DNA from: Selenomonas sp.
Lineage (GTDB): Bacteria > Bacillota_C > Negativicutes > Selenomonadales > Selenomonadaceae
Length of the DNA stretch: 60,792 bases
Assembly (NCBI RefSeq): GCF_024693525.1
Contig: NZ_JAILKR010000123.1
Location: forward strand, 1-60,792
Direction: 5' to 3'
This document shows, piece after piece, positions 1 to 8,395 of this stretch (position 1 is its first letter; every line of letters begins with the position of its first letter). Below the pieces are notes generated by a model. It did not search any database. It saw nothing but the letters and a program-made list of their open reading frames with translations, and had not been told where the DNA came from. The position numbers were made by a program, and so were the translations under genes.

Positions 1-119
1 TTATCCCCAAAATCATTGCTGTTTTTGTGGCTATCTTGATATTTGGCCCGTGGATGCTTCGTATTATGGTGGAATACTTGACGAATGTTTTGGTCAATTT
101 GCCATCCTACATTGGCTGA
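1..119 (+). CDS. fliQ: Flagellar export apparatus protein FliQ (C-terminal part only)
   Basis: This is the C-terminal end of a reading frame that enters from outside the window (first full codon at base 3, TGA at 117-119). The visible residues form a hydrophobic segment followed by a short amphipathic tail ending PSYIG, as expected for the second transmembrane helix of FliQ. FliQ is a small export-gate subunit that packs with FliP and FliR in the type III flagellar export channel. The assignment rests mainly on position: it lies 11 bases before fliR in the usual fliP-fliQ-fliR-flhB-flhA order. Confidence 0.8.
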   Translation, partial: IPKIIAVFVAILIFGPWMLRIMVEYLTNVLVNLPSYIG

Positions 120-130
120 AGGAGTGAATA

Positions 131-913
131 ATGGATTTCTATGATCTTTTAGAGGGGCATGCAGCGGTTTTTATGCTTCTGATGACCCGGGTCAGCGGGA
201 TATTCGTTATTTCTCCGTTCTTTGGCAGCCTGAATATCCCTGTGTATTTTCGTGCCGCAGCATCTTTGGCCTTTGCTATTGTACTGTTTCCGGTAATCGA
301 CAATTTTTCGGATATTCATGCACCAGCATCAATATGGGCCTATTCCTTTGCGGTTTTATCCGAGCTGTTTATCGGCTGGCTTATTGGTTTTGTGGCTTAT
401 ATTTCCTTTGCGGCCATTACGATGGCCGGTAAGGTAATGGATATGCAGGTCGGTTTTGCCATTGTAAATGTAATGGATCCAACTTCCGGTCAGCAGATGC
501 CGCTTATCGGAAGTTTTCTTTATAATTTAACCGTCATTGTGTTCTTGGTGGTAAATGGGCATCATATGCTTATTGATGCCTTGTTTGAGAGTTTTAAGAT
601 GGTTCCGCTGCTATCCATGGAACCATCCTTATCCTTGCCGTTGATTATTGCGAATTTCACTACTGGCATATTCCTGACGGGTATGAAGATTGCCATGCCC
701 GTGACCTTTGCGATTTTGCTGACAAATGTCGGGCTGGGTATTTTGGCCCGCACGATGCCGCAGATGAACATTTTTGTCGTCGGTATTCCGATGCAGCTTA
801 CTGTTGGTATTCTTATTTTATCGATGGTACTGCCATTTTATGTGTTATTCCTGGATGTGCTGTTCAATGAAATGTATGGAAATATCACAATTGCATTACA
901 GGCATTACAATAG
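131..913 (+). CDS. fliR: Flagellar biosynthetic protein FliR
   Basis: A 260-residue, strongly hydrophobic protein with about six membrane segments, the usual FliR size and profile. It contains the family stretch around residues 105-125 (AIVNVMDPTSGQQMPLIG). FliR completes the FliP5-Q4-R1 export gate in the inner membrane, through which flagellar rod, hook and filament subunits leave the cell. The ATG start follows an AAGGAGTG ribosome site at about 119-126. The 3' end overlaps the N-terminal codons of flhB, so the two are probably translationally coupled. Confidence 0.95.
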   Translation: MDFYDLLEGHAAVFMLLMTRVSGIFVISPFFGSLNIPVYFRAAASLAFAIVLFPVIDNFSDIHAPASIWAYSFAVLSELFIGWLIGFVAYISFAAITMAGKVMDMQVGFAIVNVMDPTSGQQMPLIGSFLYNLTVIVFLVVNGHHMLIDALFESFKMVPLLSMEPSLSLPLIIANFTTGIFLTGMKIAMPVTFAILLTNVGLGILARTMPQMNIFVVGIPMQLTVGILILSMVLPFYVLFLDVLFNEMYGNITIALQALQ

Positions 914-1994
914 AAGTTCCTTCGTATTTGACCTTCAGCGCTTTGCTGGCGATAAGACTGAGGAACCGACTTCTAAGAAGCGGGCAGACGCGAAGAAAAA
1001 GGGCCAAGTCGGTCGAAGTACCGAACTCAATACCGCCTTTGTCCTTTTGGTGGGATTTTTTGTCATCAAGATATTATGGGAACATATTTACCATGCGATT
1101 GCCGCTTATACGACCTATGTGTTTACGCATCCCAATCAGCCGGTGGATACGGAAAATATCGTTCGTATATTCATCGGCATTATTGAGTTGATGGCGCAAA
1201 CGGCTTTGCCCATTATGTTTGCGATTCTGCTGGTCGGTTTGGCAGTCAATGTCTTCCAGGTCGGGCTGAATTTCAATACGGAATCCATAGGCTTTAAGCC
1301 GGATAAACTCAATCCCATCAATGGCTTTGGCCGTATTTTTTCTAAGCGTTCCTTGGTTGAGCTGGTCAAATCCTTGTTCAAGATTGCCATTATCGGTTAC
1401 TTTTTGGTTCGCTTTTTATCCGAACAGCTGCTGGCTATGCCTCAGTTTATTTACTTTGACTTAGCCACCAGTCTGGGACAGGTGGCCAACATTGTCTTTA
1501 AGATGGCGTTTCAGGTTATTGGCGTTATCATTGTTCTTGGTATTTTGGATTACGGTTATCAGAAATGGCAGACAACCCAGGACCTCAAAATGACCAAGCA
1601 GGAAGTAAAAGATGAAATGAAGCAGACCGAAGGTGACCCGCAGATTAAGGGTAAGATAAAGCAAAAACAGCGTCAGATGGCCATGAGCCGCATGATGCAA
1701 GAGGTTCCCAAGGCAGATGTTATTGTCACCAACCCGACTCACTTCGCGGTAGCTTTACAATATCAGAAAGGCATGATTGCTCCGATTATTGTAGCAAAGG
1801 GACAAGACCTGGTGGCGAAGCGCATCAAGGAAATTGCTCGGGATGCTAAGGTACCCATTGTGGAAAATCGTCCGTTGGCTCGTGCCCTCTATGCAGGCGC
1901 TGAAGTGGGGGATATGGTTCCTTCGGAGCTTTATCAAGCGGTGGCCGAAGTGCTGGCGTATGTATACCGCTTGAAACACCGCCGCCGGGCGTAA
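876..1994 (+). CDS. flhB: Flagellar export switch protein FlhB
   Basis: FlhB is the export-gate protein that switches substrate class from rod/hook to filament by cutting itself. The N-terminal FlhB signature (FDLQRFAGDKTEEPTSKKR) is followed by four membrane segments and a cytoplasmic domain. The autocleavage site NPTH is present in VTNPTHFAVALQY. The frame is open upstream to 774 inside fliR, but the family N-terminus begins just before FDLQ. I chose ATG 876 (372 aa); TTG 891 is equally possible. Either start overlaps the end of fliR by 23-38 bases, and neither has a strong SD. Confidence 0.9.
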   Translation: MEISQLHYRHYNRSSFVFDLQRFAGDKTEEPTSKKRADAKKKGQVGRSTELNTAFVLLVGFFVIKILWEHIYHAIAAYTTYVFTHPNQPVDTENIVRIFIGIIELMAQTALPIMFAILLVGLAVNVFQVGLNFNTESIGFKPDKLNPINGFGRIFSKRSLVELVKSLFKIAIIGYFLVRFLSEQLLAMPQFIYFDLATSLGQVANIVFKMAFQVIGVIIVLGILDYGYQKWQTTQDLKMTKQEVKDEMKQTEGDPQIKGKIKQKQRQMAMSRMMQEVPKADVIVTNPTHFAVALQYQKGMIAPIIVAKGQDLVAKRIKEIARDAKVPIVENRPLARALYAGAEVGDMVPSELYQAVAEVLAYVYRLKHRRRA

Positions 1995-2041
1995 ACGGAT
2001 ACCATTTGTTTTTAGTTGATTAGATATAAGGAGAGTCGTTT

Positions 2042-4129
2042 ATGGCTGCACCACAGGCAGCTGCCCCTTCCAATGTTTTTGGACAGGGCAGTTTTATTCA
2101 AAAATACAGTGACGTAATGATTGCGGTGGCTATCATTACGATCGTTGTCATGATGATTATTCCGCTGCCGACGCTGCTGCTGGATATGTTGATTTGCTTG
2201 AACATCACCATTGCGTTACTACTGGTGATGGCAGTTATTTATAACAAGGAAGCATTGGACTTATCGATATTCCCATCCTTGTTGCTTATTACGACATTAT
2301 TCCGGTTGGCACTCAACATTTCTTCTACGCGACTTATCCTGTTGGATGGTTATGCCGGTGAGGTTATTACGGCGTTTGGTAATTTCGTCGTCGGTGGTAA
2401 TCCAGTTGTCGGTTTTATCATGTTCGTCATCCTGGTTGCCATCAACTTTATCGTTATCACGAAGGGTTCTGAGCGTGTCGCAGAGGTATCCGCACGCTTC
2501 ACCCTCGATGCTATGCCCGGTAAGCAGATGTCTATCGATGCTGACCTCAATCAGGGGGCCATCACCGATGCCGAGGCGAAGATTCGCCGCGAAAAGATTC
2601 AGCATGAGGCTGATTTCTTTGGTGCCATGGATGGTGCTTCAAAGTTTGTAAAAGGTGATGCCATTGCGGCAATTCTCATCATGTTCATCAATATCGCTGG
2701 TGGTTTTATCATCGGTATGATGCAGCGTAATCTGGATGCTGCCCAGGCATTGCAGACTTATACCCTGCTGACCGTTGGTGAGGGCCTGGTAAGCCAGATT
2801 CCAGCCCTGCTCATTTCGACTGCAACGGGCCTTATCGTTACGCGCGCAGGTGCTGAAGGCAACATCGGCAGCGACATGGTGGGGCAGCTGTTTCGCAATG
2901 ACCGTATCTTTTTCATCTTGACGGGCGTTTTGCTGTTCTTTGCGATTATCCCTGGTTTACCGGGAATCCCGTTTTTTTCCTTGTCGATTGCCTGCCTTTT
3001 TATTGGCCGACTCCTGCGGCAGGGAACCGAGGTAAAGGCGGAAACCCAGAAGGAAGAGAAGAAGGTACAGGAAAAAAAGAAGGCGACGACGCCGGAAAAT
3101 ATCGTTTCCCTTTTGCAGGTGGACCCAATGGAATTGGAAATTGGTTACTCGCTGATTCCCTTGGTTGATACCGGGCAGGGTGGTGACTTGCTTGACCGTA
3201 TCGTTATGATTCGTCGGCAATGTGCTCTGGAACTCGGTCTCGTGGTGCCGACGATTCGCATTCGCGATAACATTCAGATTAAACCGAATGCCTATATCAT
3301 CAAGCTCAAGGGCATTGAAATTGCCAAGGGGGAGCTGATGCTGGACCATTATTTGGCTATGAACTCCGGCACCGTATTTGAAGAGGTTCCGGGCATCGAG
3401 ACGACGGAACCAGCCTTTGGCCTGCCAGCACTCTGGATTCCCGAGAATGAACGCGAACAGGCGGAGCTCAATGGTTATACGGTAGTCGATGCCGTATCGG
3501 TTTTGGCAACCCATCTGACAGAGGTCATCAAGCAACATGCCGATGAAATCCTGGGACGTCAGGAAACCCAGAACCTTGTGGACAATCTCAAGAAGACCAA
3601 TCAGGCCCTGGTGGACGAAGTCGTTCCAGACCTCATGAGTGTGGGCGAAATCCAGAAGGTATTGGCCAACTTACTGCGTGAACGCATCTCGATTCGCGAT
3701 ATGGCGACCATTCTTGAGGTGTTGTCCGATTATGCCCGGGCAACCAAAGATACGGAAATCCTTACGGAGTATGTTCGACATGCAATGGCGCGTCAGATTA
3801 CCCAGCAAAATGTACAGAATGGCACGTTGCCTTGCATTACGCTGGATCCGGCTTTGGAAAACCGAATTGCTGGCGGCGTACAGCGCACAGACCATGGCTC
3901 CTATGTCAGCCTGGACCCGGATTCGTTGCAGAATCTTGTCAATGCACTCAACAACGAGCTGCCGAAACTTACCAATATGGGCTATCAGCCAATTGTACTG
4001 ACCAGTCCGGCAGTTCGTTTGTATTTCCGCAAATTGGTAGAGCGCTCTGTGCCGGGATTGATTGTATTGTCCCAGGCTGAGATTGAACAGAGTGTTGAAA
4101 TTCAGATCCTTGGGGTGGTGAAGATCTAA
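2042..4129 (+). CDS. flhA: Flagellar export protein FlhA
   Basis: A 695-residue protein of normal FlhA length. The N-terminal half has about eight membrane segments with the conserved FHIPEP-type cytoplasmic loop (GSERVAEVSARFTLDAMPGK, then SIDADLNQG at about 160-175). After a charged linker near 340-360 comes the large cytoplasmic domain that docks chaperone-substrate complexes. FlhA forms the nonameric ring of the proton-driven flagellar export gate. The start follows an AAGGAGAG site at about 2028-2035. The stop codon is directly followed by the GTG of flhF. Confidence 0.97.
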   Translation: MAAPQAAAPSNVFGQGSFIQKYSDVMIAVAIITIVVMMIIPLPTLLLDMLICLNITIALLLVMAVIYNKEALDLSIFPSLLLITTLFRLALNISSTRLILLDGYAGEVITAFGNFVVGGNPVVGFIMFVILVAINFIVITKGSERVAEVSARFTLDAMPGKQMSIDADLNQGAITDAEAKIRREKIQHEADFFGAMDGASKFVKGDAIAAILIMFINIAGGFIIGMMQRNLDAAQALQTYTLLTVGEGLVSQIPALLISTATGLIVTRAGAEGNIGSDMVGQLFRNDRIFFILTGVLLFFAIIPGLPGIPFFSLSIACLFIGRLLRQGTEVKAETQKEEKKVQEKKKATTPENIVSLLQVDPMELEIGYSLIPLVDTGQGGDLLDRIVMIRRQCALELGLVVPTIRIRDNIQIKPNAYIIKLKGIEIAKGELMLDHYLAMNSGTVFEEVPGIETTEPAFGLPALWIPENEREQAELNGYTVVDAVSVLATHLTEVIKQHADEILGRQETQNLVDNLKKTNQALVDEVVPDLMSVGEIQKVLANLLRERISIRDMATILEVLSDYARATKDTEILTEYVRHAMARQITQQNVQNGTLPCITLDPALENRIAGGVQRTDHGSYVSLDPDSLQNLVNALNNELPKLTNMGYQPIVLTSPAVRLYFRKLVERSVPGLIVLSQAEIEQSVEIQILGVVKI

Positions 4130-5518
4130 GTGCAAATAAAAGTAGTCAAAGCACCAACAATGAAAGAAGCAATGCAACAGGTTAAAGAAGAACTTGGGCC
4201 TGATGCCGTCATACTCCATACCAAAAAATATCGGGAAGGCGGTTTCTTGGGATATCATAGCACGGAGGTCGTAGAAGTGACAGCAGCGATTGAAGACCAA
4301 GAGGATGCAGCTCTGAAAAAACGGGCAAAACGCAATGTGACAACGAAACAAAAGGAAGTCAATAGTGGAAGCACCTTGGATATTATTTCTCCGGCAGCTC
4401 CGGTTATGCCATCTTCGGTATTATCGCAATATAAGACGAATGGCACCGAAGTAGGAGTGAAGATGGCAGAATCGCCAATTCCCGCCCCGAACTTTCAGCA
4501 TATTTCCCCAGTACAGCCGGTGCAGCCTGCTCAGGCTTTTCCCGCATCCGATTACGGTGCGTCCATGGGGGGATCGTCAGTTCATAAGATTGAGCAAAAG
4601 GATGAAGTACAAGATATGGCACAGTTTGGAATGGCTTCAACGACATCAAATCCGGAAGATACGGAAAAAATCCAGAAATTGGAAGATGAACTGGCCCAGA
4701 TGAAGGCAATGCTGGCTCAGGTCATGGGGAAAGAACAGCCGAAGGGAAAGGTTTCCATCCAGGAAGCTCTGCGTCTTCAGGAAGTAGATGAGGACATCGT
4801 TAAAAATATGGCGGCGTCGGTTCCTGCTGGCGATACGCTTTTGGATCGATTGGATGCAAAGGCCCCCGATGTGTTGGCTGATTACCTGGGTAAGACCATG
4901 AATTTTTCCGAGGGAATTGCGCTGAATAAGCATGGGGTTCGCATTGTTGCCTTGATTGGTGCTACTGGTGTGGGAAAAACCACAACCTTGGCCAAAATTG
5001 CAGCGCGGTTTGTCTTAGAGAAAAATATCAAGGCGGCGTTGATTACGGCAGATACCTATCGTATTTCGGCTGTTGACCAGTTAAAGACTTATTCGGATAT
5101 CATCGGTTTACCCTTGGAGATTGTCTATACCCCTGATGAACTTAAAGTAGCTATCCACAAACATCGAGATAAGGATTTGATTTTGATTGATACAGCTGGC
5201 CGGAGCCAGCACAACGATTATCAGATGAAGGAGCTGCAGGATTTCCTGGCAGTGAATTCCCATATCGAACGTCATTTGGTAATGAGTGCAACAACCAAAA
5301 ATCGCGATGCCGCAGAAATTTTGGATAAATTCTCGGTTTGCAATCCAGACCGCGTTATTTTCACCAAGGCGGATGAAACCAGCAGCGTTGGTTTGATTCT
5401 TAATCTGCTGGCGGAAAAAGAGATTGCTTTGTCATTCCTGACAAATGGCCAGAGCGTGCCGGACGACATTGTTCCGGCAACGCCGCGAAAATTGGCTGAA
5501 CTGTTATTGAGGGAATAA
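4130..5518 (+). CDS. flhF: Flagellar SRP-type GTPase FlhF
   Basis: FlhF is the third SRP-family GTPase (with Ffh and FtsY) and sets the number and position of flagella. The protein is 462 residues. It has an N-terminal basic region (MQIKVVKAPTMKEAMQQVKE), a long variable Pro/Gln/Ala-rich linker (about 75-190), and a C-terminal NG domain with the P-loop GATGVGKTTT from residue 277 and the DTAGRS motif. The start is GTG, immediately after the flhA stop. The following gene encodes the partner ATPase FlhG, which normally stimulates FlhF GTPase activity. Confidence 0.95.
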   Translation: MQIKVVKAPTMKEAMQQVKEELGPDAVILHTKKYREGGFLGYHSTEVVEVTAAIEDQEDAALKKRAKRNVTTKQKEVNSGSTLDIISPAAPVMPSSVLSQYKTNGTEVGVKMAESPIPAPNFQHISPVQPVQPAQAFPASDYGASMGGSSVHKIEQKDEVQDMAQFGMASTTSNPEDTEKIQKLEDELAQMKAMLAQVMGKEQPKGKVSIQEALRLQEVDEDIVKNMAASVPAGDTLLDRLDAKAPDVLADYLGKTMNFSEGIALNKHGVRIVALIGATGVGKTTTLAKIAARFVLEKNIKAALITADTYRISAVDQLKTYSDIIGLPLEIVYTPDELKVAIHKHRDKDLILIDTAGRSQHNDYQMKELQDFLAVNSHIERHLVMSATTKNRDAAEILDKFSVCNPDRVIFTKADETSSVGLILNLLAEKEIALSFLTNGQSVPDDIVPATPRKLAELLLRE

Positions 5519-5519
5519 T

Positions 5520-6425
5520 ATGGGAGATCAGGCTCAGAGTCTTCGCCAATTAGTTGGCGGAAAAACAGAATATAATATATCCCACAAAAGCGATAATTTG
5601 AATCTGCAGTCCGGCAGCCTTTTGGGGGCAAGAGTCATTGCCGTGACCAGTGGTAAGGGCGGCGTTGGCAAGACAAATCTCACTGTGAACATGGCCATAG
5701 CTTTAGGCATGGCCGGTCAGCGGGTTTTGGTTCTTGATGCGGATTTGGGGATGGCCAATGTCGATGTCATTTTGGGCAGCCGGTCCCAAAAACATTTGCT
5801 GAATCTGCTGGAGGATGGTATTGAGCTTGAAGACGTCTTGATGTATGGACCCTATGGAGTCAATTATATTTCTGGTGGTTCAGGAATTGAGAAGGCGGCG
5901 GACTTTACCTATGAGGAACGCCAGCGGCTTATGCAAAAACTTTCCCGTTGTGGCCAATTGGCTGATATAATCTTGATTGATACGGGAGCAGGTCTTGGCA
6001 AAAATGTCATGGATTTCATCTTGGCGGCCGATGAGGTATTGCTGGTTACGACGCCGGAACCCACTGCCTTGACGGATGCTTATGCGGTTATGAAGGCCTA
6101 CAGCATGTATGCTACCCAGCAAAATCTCCGTTTAGTCGTAAATCGTGTTTACGATGAAGCCGAAAGTCGAGAGGTAGTGGCGAAATTGCAGCAGACCTCC
6201 GAGCGGTTTTTGAATATGCCGATTGACTGCCTGGGATATATTTTTGAAGATACCGCGGTGATGCGTTCCGTGCGACGGCAGACTCCTTTTTTGGCGGCAC
6301 AGCCAGGCAGCGTGGCTGCTCGTTGTATCCAGGCAATGGCAAACAGTGTCCTTTACGGAAGCAGAATGAAGGTAAAAAGAGGTTGGAAGGGATTTTTGCG
6401 ACAAATTTTTGATTTTTCGCGTTAA
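5520..6425 (+). CDS. flhG: MinD-like ATPase FlhG (YlxH/FleN)
   Basis: A 301-residue ParA/MinD-family ATPase. The deviant Walker A motif SGKGGVGKT lies at residues 44-52, followed by DADLGMANVDVILG and the Walker B-like IILIDTGAG. The N-terminus carries the short polar stretch (DQAQSLRQL) seen in FlhG proteins, which activates the GTPase of FlhF. The C-terminal residues (RGWKGFLRQIFDF) look like an amphipathic membrane-targeting helix. It starts one base after the flhF stop. This MinD paralogue sets flagellar number and is distinct from the division MinD at 27.9 kb. Confidence 0.94.
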   Translation: MGDQAQSLRQLVGGKTEYNISHKSDNLNLQSGSLLGARVIAVTSGKGGVGKTNLTVNMAIALGMAGQRVLVLDADLGMANVDVILGSRSQKHLLNLLEDGIELEDVLMYGPYGVNYISGGSGIEKAADFTYEERQRLMQKLSRCGQLADIILIDTGAGLGKNVMDFILAADEVLLVTTPEPTALTDAYAVMKAYSMYATQQNLRLVVNRVYDEAESREVVAKLQQTSERFLNMPIDCLGYIFEDTAVMRSVRRQTPFLAAQPGSVAARCIQAMANSVLYGSRMKVKRGWKGFLRQIFDFSR

Positions 6426-6443
6426 ACATGGAGGAACTTTACT

Positions 6444-7136
6444 ATGGCGGGCGAATTAATAAAAGCAAGGGAAGTCTTAAAGATTGGCCAGCGCGTAGAG
6501 TTTTATGTCGAAGACAGTGAGGAACGCTATGCAAGCCGAATTGAAGAACTAACAGAAGATGAGCTTATCGTGGCAATGCCTATGAGTATCAAGCGTGTGC
6601 CGATTATCCCACGGACTGGAGAGAAGCTCTATGCATTGGCGGTAGGGCGGCAATGCCGTTATCGCTTTTTCACTACCTTCCATAATACAGACCGCATGGA
6701 TGCGCGGATTCCGGTATGGCATATTTCCTGGCCGGAACAGGTAGAGCGTTATCAAAATCGTGAGTTTGTCCGGGTGAAGGTAAATCTTTTAGTTGGGGTG
6801 CGGCTCATTGAGGGGGATGGCACGATTAAGCCGACTGTGACGGCAAAAATTGTCGATCTCAGTGGCAATGGCATTTGTTTTGCGCTGGACCACCCAGTGG
6901 TGCCAGGAACGAAGGCCGCTTTATCGCTAGAGGGCATTCCTGGCGTGGGACCGGTTGAACAAATGAGTTTGGTAGCTCGGTGCACGCCGATTTCCCGTGA
7001 GGACGGTACAACGGTCTATCATATCGGGGCATCTTTCCAACATCTTCCTCGTGAAGTGAGCAATAAGCTCGTTCACTATTTATTTGATGTTCAGCGGAAA
7101 AAAATCGCTAAGGGCATCAAAATGGATGACGAATGA
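6444..7136 (+). CDS. PilZ-domain c-di-GMP receptor, YcgR type
   Basis: A 230-residue protein with a YcgR-like N-terminal beta domain (about 10-100) and a PilZ domain (about 105-220). The two c-di-GMP motifs are both intact: R106-E-F-V-R110 (RxxxR) and D138-L-S-G-N-G143 (DxSxxG). YcgR/DgrA proteins bind c-di-GMP and slow or reverse the flagellar motor through contact with MotA, FliG or FliM. Its position between flhG and cheB supports a motor-brake role. The SD GGAGG lies at about 6430-6434. A GGDEF protein elsewhere in the window (17.9 kb) could supply the signal, but that link is only inferred. Confidence 0.88.
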   Translation: MAGELIKAREVLKIGQRVEFYVEDSEERYASRIEELTEDELIVAMPMSIKRVPIIPRTGEKLYALAVGRQCRYRFFTTFHNTDRMDARIPVWHISWPEQVERYQNREFVRVKVNLLVGVRLIEGDGTIKPTVTAKIVDLSGNGICFALDHPVVPGTKAALSLEGIPGVGPVEQMSLVARCTPISREDGTTVYHIGASFQHLPREVSNKLVHYLFDVQRKKIAKGIKMDDE

Positions 7137-7161
7137 TGAACCACTAAATGGGGTGATCAGA

Positions 7162-8373
7162 ATGATTCGTGTCTTAATTGCTGATGATTCAGCATTCATG
7201 CGCCAAGTCTTAGCCGATTTATTTCGGAAACAGCCGGATTTTGAGGTGCTGGGAACGGCAATGAACGGCAAGGAAGCAGTCAGCAAGGTAAAGCAGCTAA
7301 AACCGGATTTATTGACCTTGGATGTCAATATGCCGGTAATGGATGGGCTGGAGGCGTTGTCAATCATTATGGAAGAGTGCCCCATCCCAGTGGTTATGCT
7401 CAGCAGCCTGACGCAAAAGGGAACGGACGCGACCGTCCGGGCTTTGGGTTCAGGAGCTGTTGACTTTGTCAGCAAAGCTGGAGGTTCGATTTCGCGAATC
7501 GACAGCATTGAGCAGGAAATCCTGCAAAAATGCCGTGCGGCTGCCAAGGCGCGCGTGCAGAAAACAGCTTTAGTTACCAAAAAGACAGATGGGGCAGCTG
7601 GGCATCCAGGTACCCCGGTAATGAAGCGGGTGGAGATGCCAAAGCGCCAAGGGCTGAAACTGGGAGGGACACCTTCTGCCGAGCCAGTAGCGCAGAAAAC
7701 CGTTTTTGGCAGCAAGAGAAACAATCCCCTCTTGCAAGGCCGAAGCAGCGTACCAGCTTCTATTGGGAAACCTACTCCCATGGTGGTGGGAAACCTTGGG
7801 CGCTGCAATAAGCTGGTAGTGATTGGGACATCTACTGGTGGCCCGCAGGCACTACAAAATGTAATCACGCGGTTGCCGGGAAATCTTCCCTGTGGGGTCG
7901 TGATTGTCCAGCATATGCCAGCTGGATTTACCAAGGCATTGGCTGACCGGTTGAATTCAATTGCTCAGATTTCGGTTAAGGAAGCTGAGGATGGAGAGGA
8001 AATCCGGGCAGGTCATGTATATATTGCGCCGGGAGATTTTCATTTGCGGGTCAAGGACGATGGCGGGATACGTAGAATCAAGTTGAGTCAGGAAGCGCGT
8101 GTGGGAAATCATCGCCCAGCGGTAAATGTAATGTACGATTCGGTAGCACCGTTAGGCCGCAAGCTCATAGCGGTCATTATGACAGGTATGGGCTCGGATG
8201 GTTGTGAGGGCATGAAGAAAATCAAGGCTTCAGGAGGCTACAGTATCGCGCAGGACGAACCAACCTGTGTGGTCTATGGTATGCCCAAGGCGGTGGTTGA
8301 CGCTGGACTGGCTGATGAGGTCCGCCCATTGCAGGATATTGCCGGGGCAATCGTCGAGGCTGTAAAGAGATAG
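7162..8373 (+). CDS. cheB: Chemotaxis glutamate methylesterase/deamidase CheB
   Basis: CheB removes methyl groups from receptors to reset the chemotaxis signal. The receiver domain (1-120) has the acidic pair DD8-9, the phospho-acceptor D54 in LTLDVNMPVMDG, and the conserved Lys in SKAGG. A linker of about 90 residues leads to the C-terminal methylesterase with GTSTGGP (catalytic Ser), VQHMP (His) and MTGMGSDG (Asp). The frame is open upstream, but MIRVLIADDS at 7162 is the family N-terminus and follows GGGGTGAT. The 403-aa length is somewhat above typical because of the linker. No cheR lies in the window. Confidence 0.95.
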   Translation: MIRVLIADDSAFMRQVLADLFRKQPDFEVLGTAMNGKEAVSKVKQLKPDLLTLDVNMPVMDGLEALSIIMEECPIPVVMLSSLTQKGTDATVRALGSGAVDFVSKAGGSISRIDSIEQEILQKCRAAAKARVQKTALVTKKTDGAAGHPGTPVMKRVEMPKRQGLKLGGTPSAEPVAQKTVFGSKRNNPLLQGRSSVPASIGKPTPMVVGNLGRCNKLVVIGTSTGGPQALQNVITRLPGNLPCGVVIVQHMPAGFTKALADRLNSIAQISVKEAEDGEEIRAGHVYIAPGDFHLRVKDDGGIRRIKLSQEARVGNHRPAVNVMYDSVAPLGRKLIAVIMTGMGSDGCEGMKKIKASGGYSIAQDEPTCVVYGMPKAVVDAGLADEVRPLQDIAGAIVEAVKR

Positions 8374-8395
8374 AAAGGATATAGGGGGAATACAA

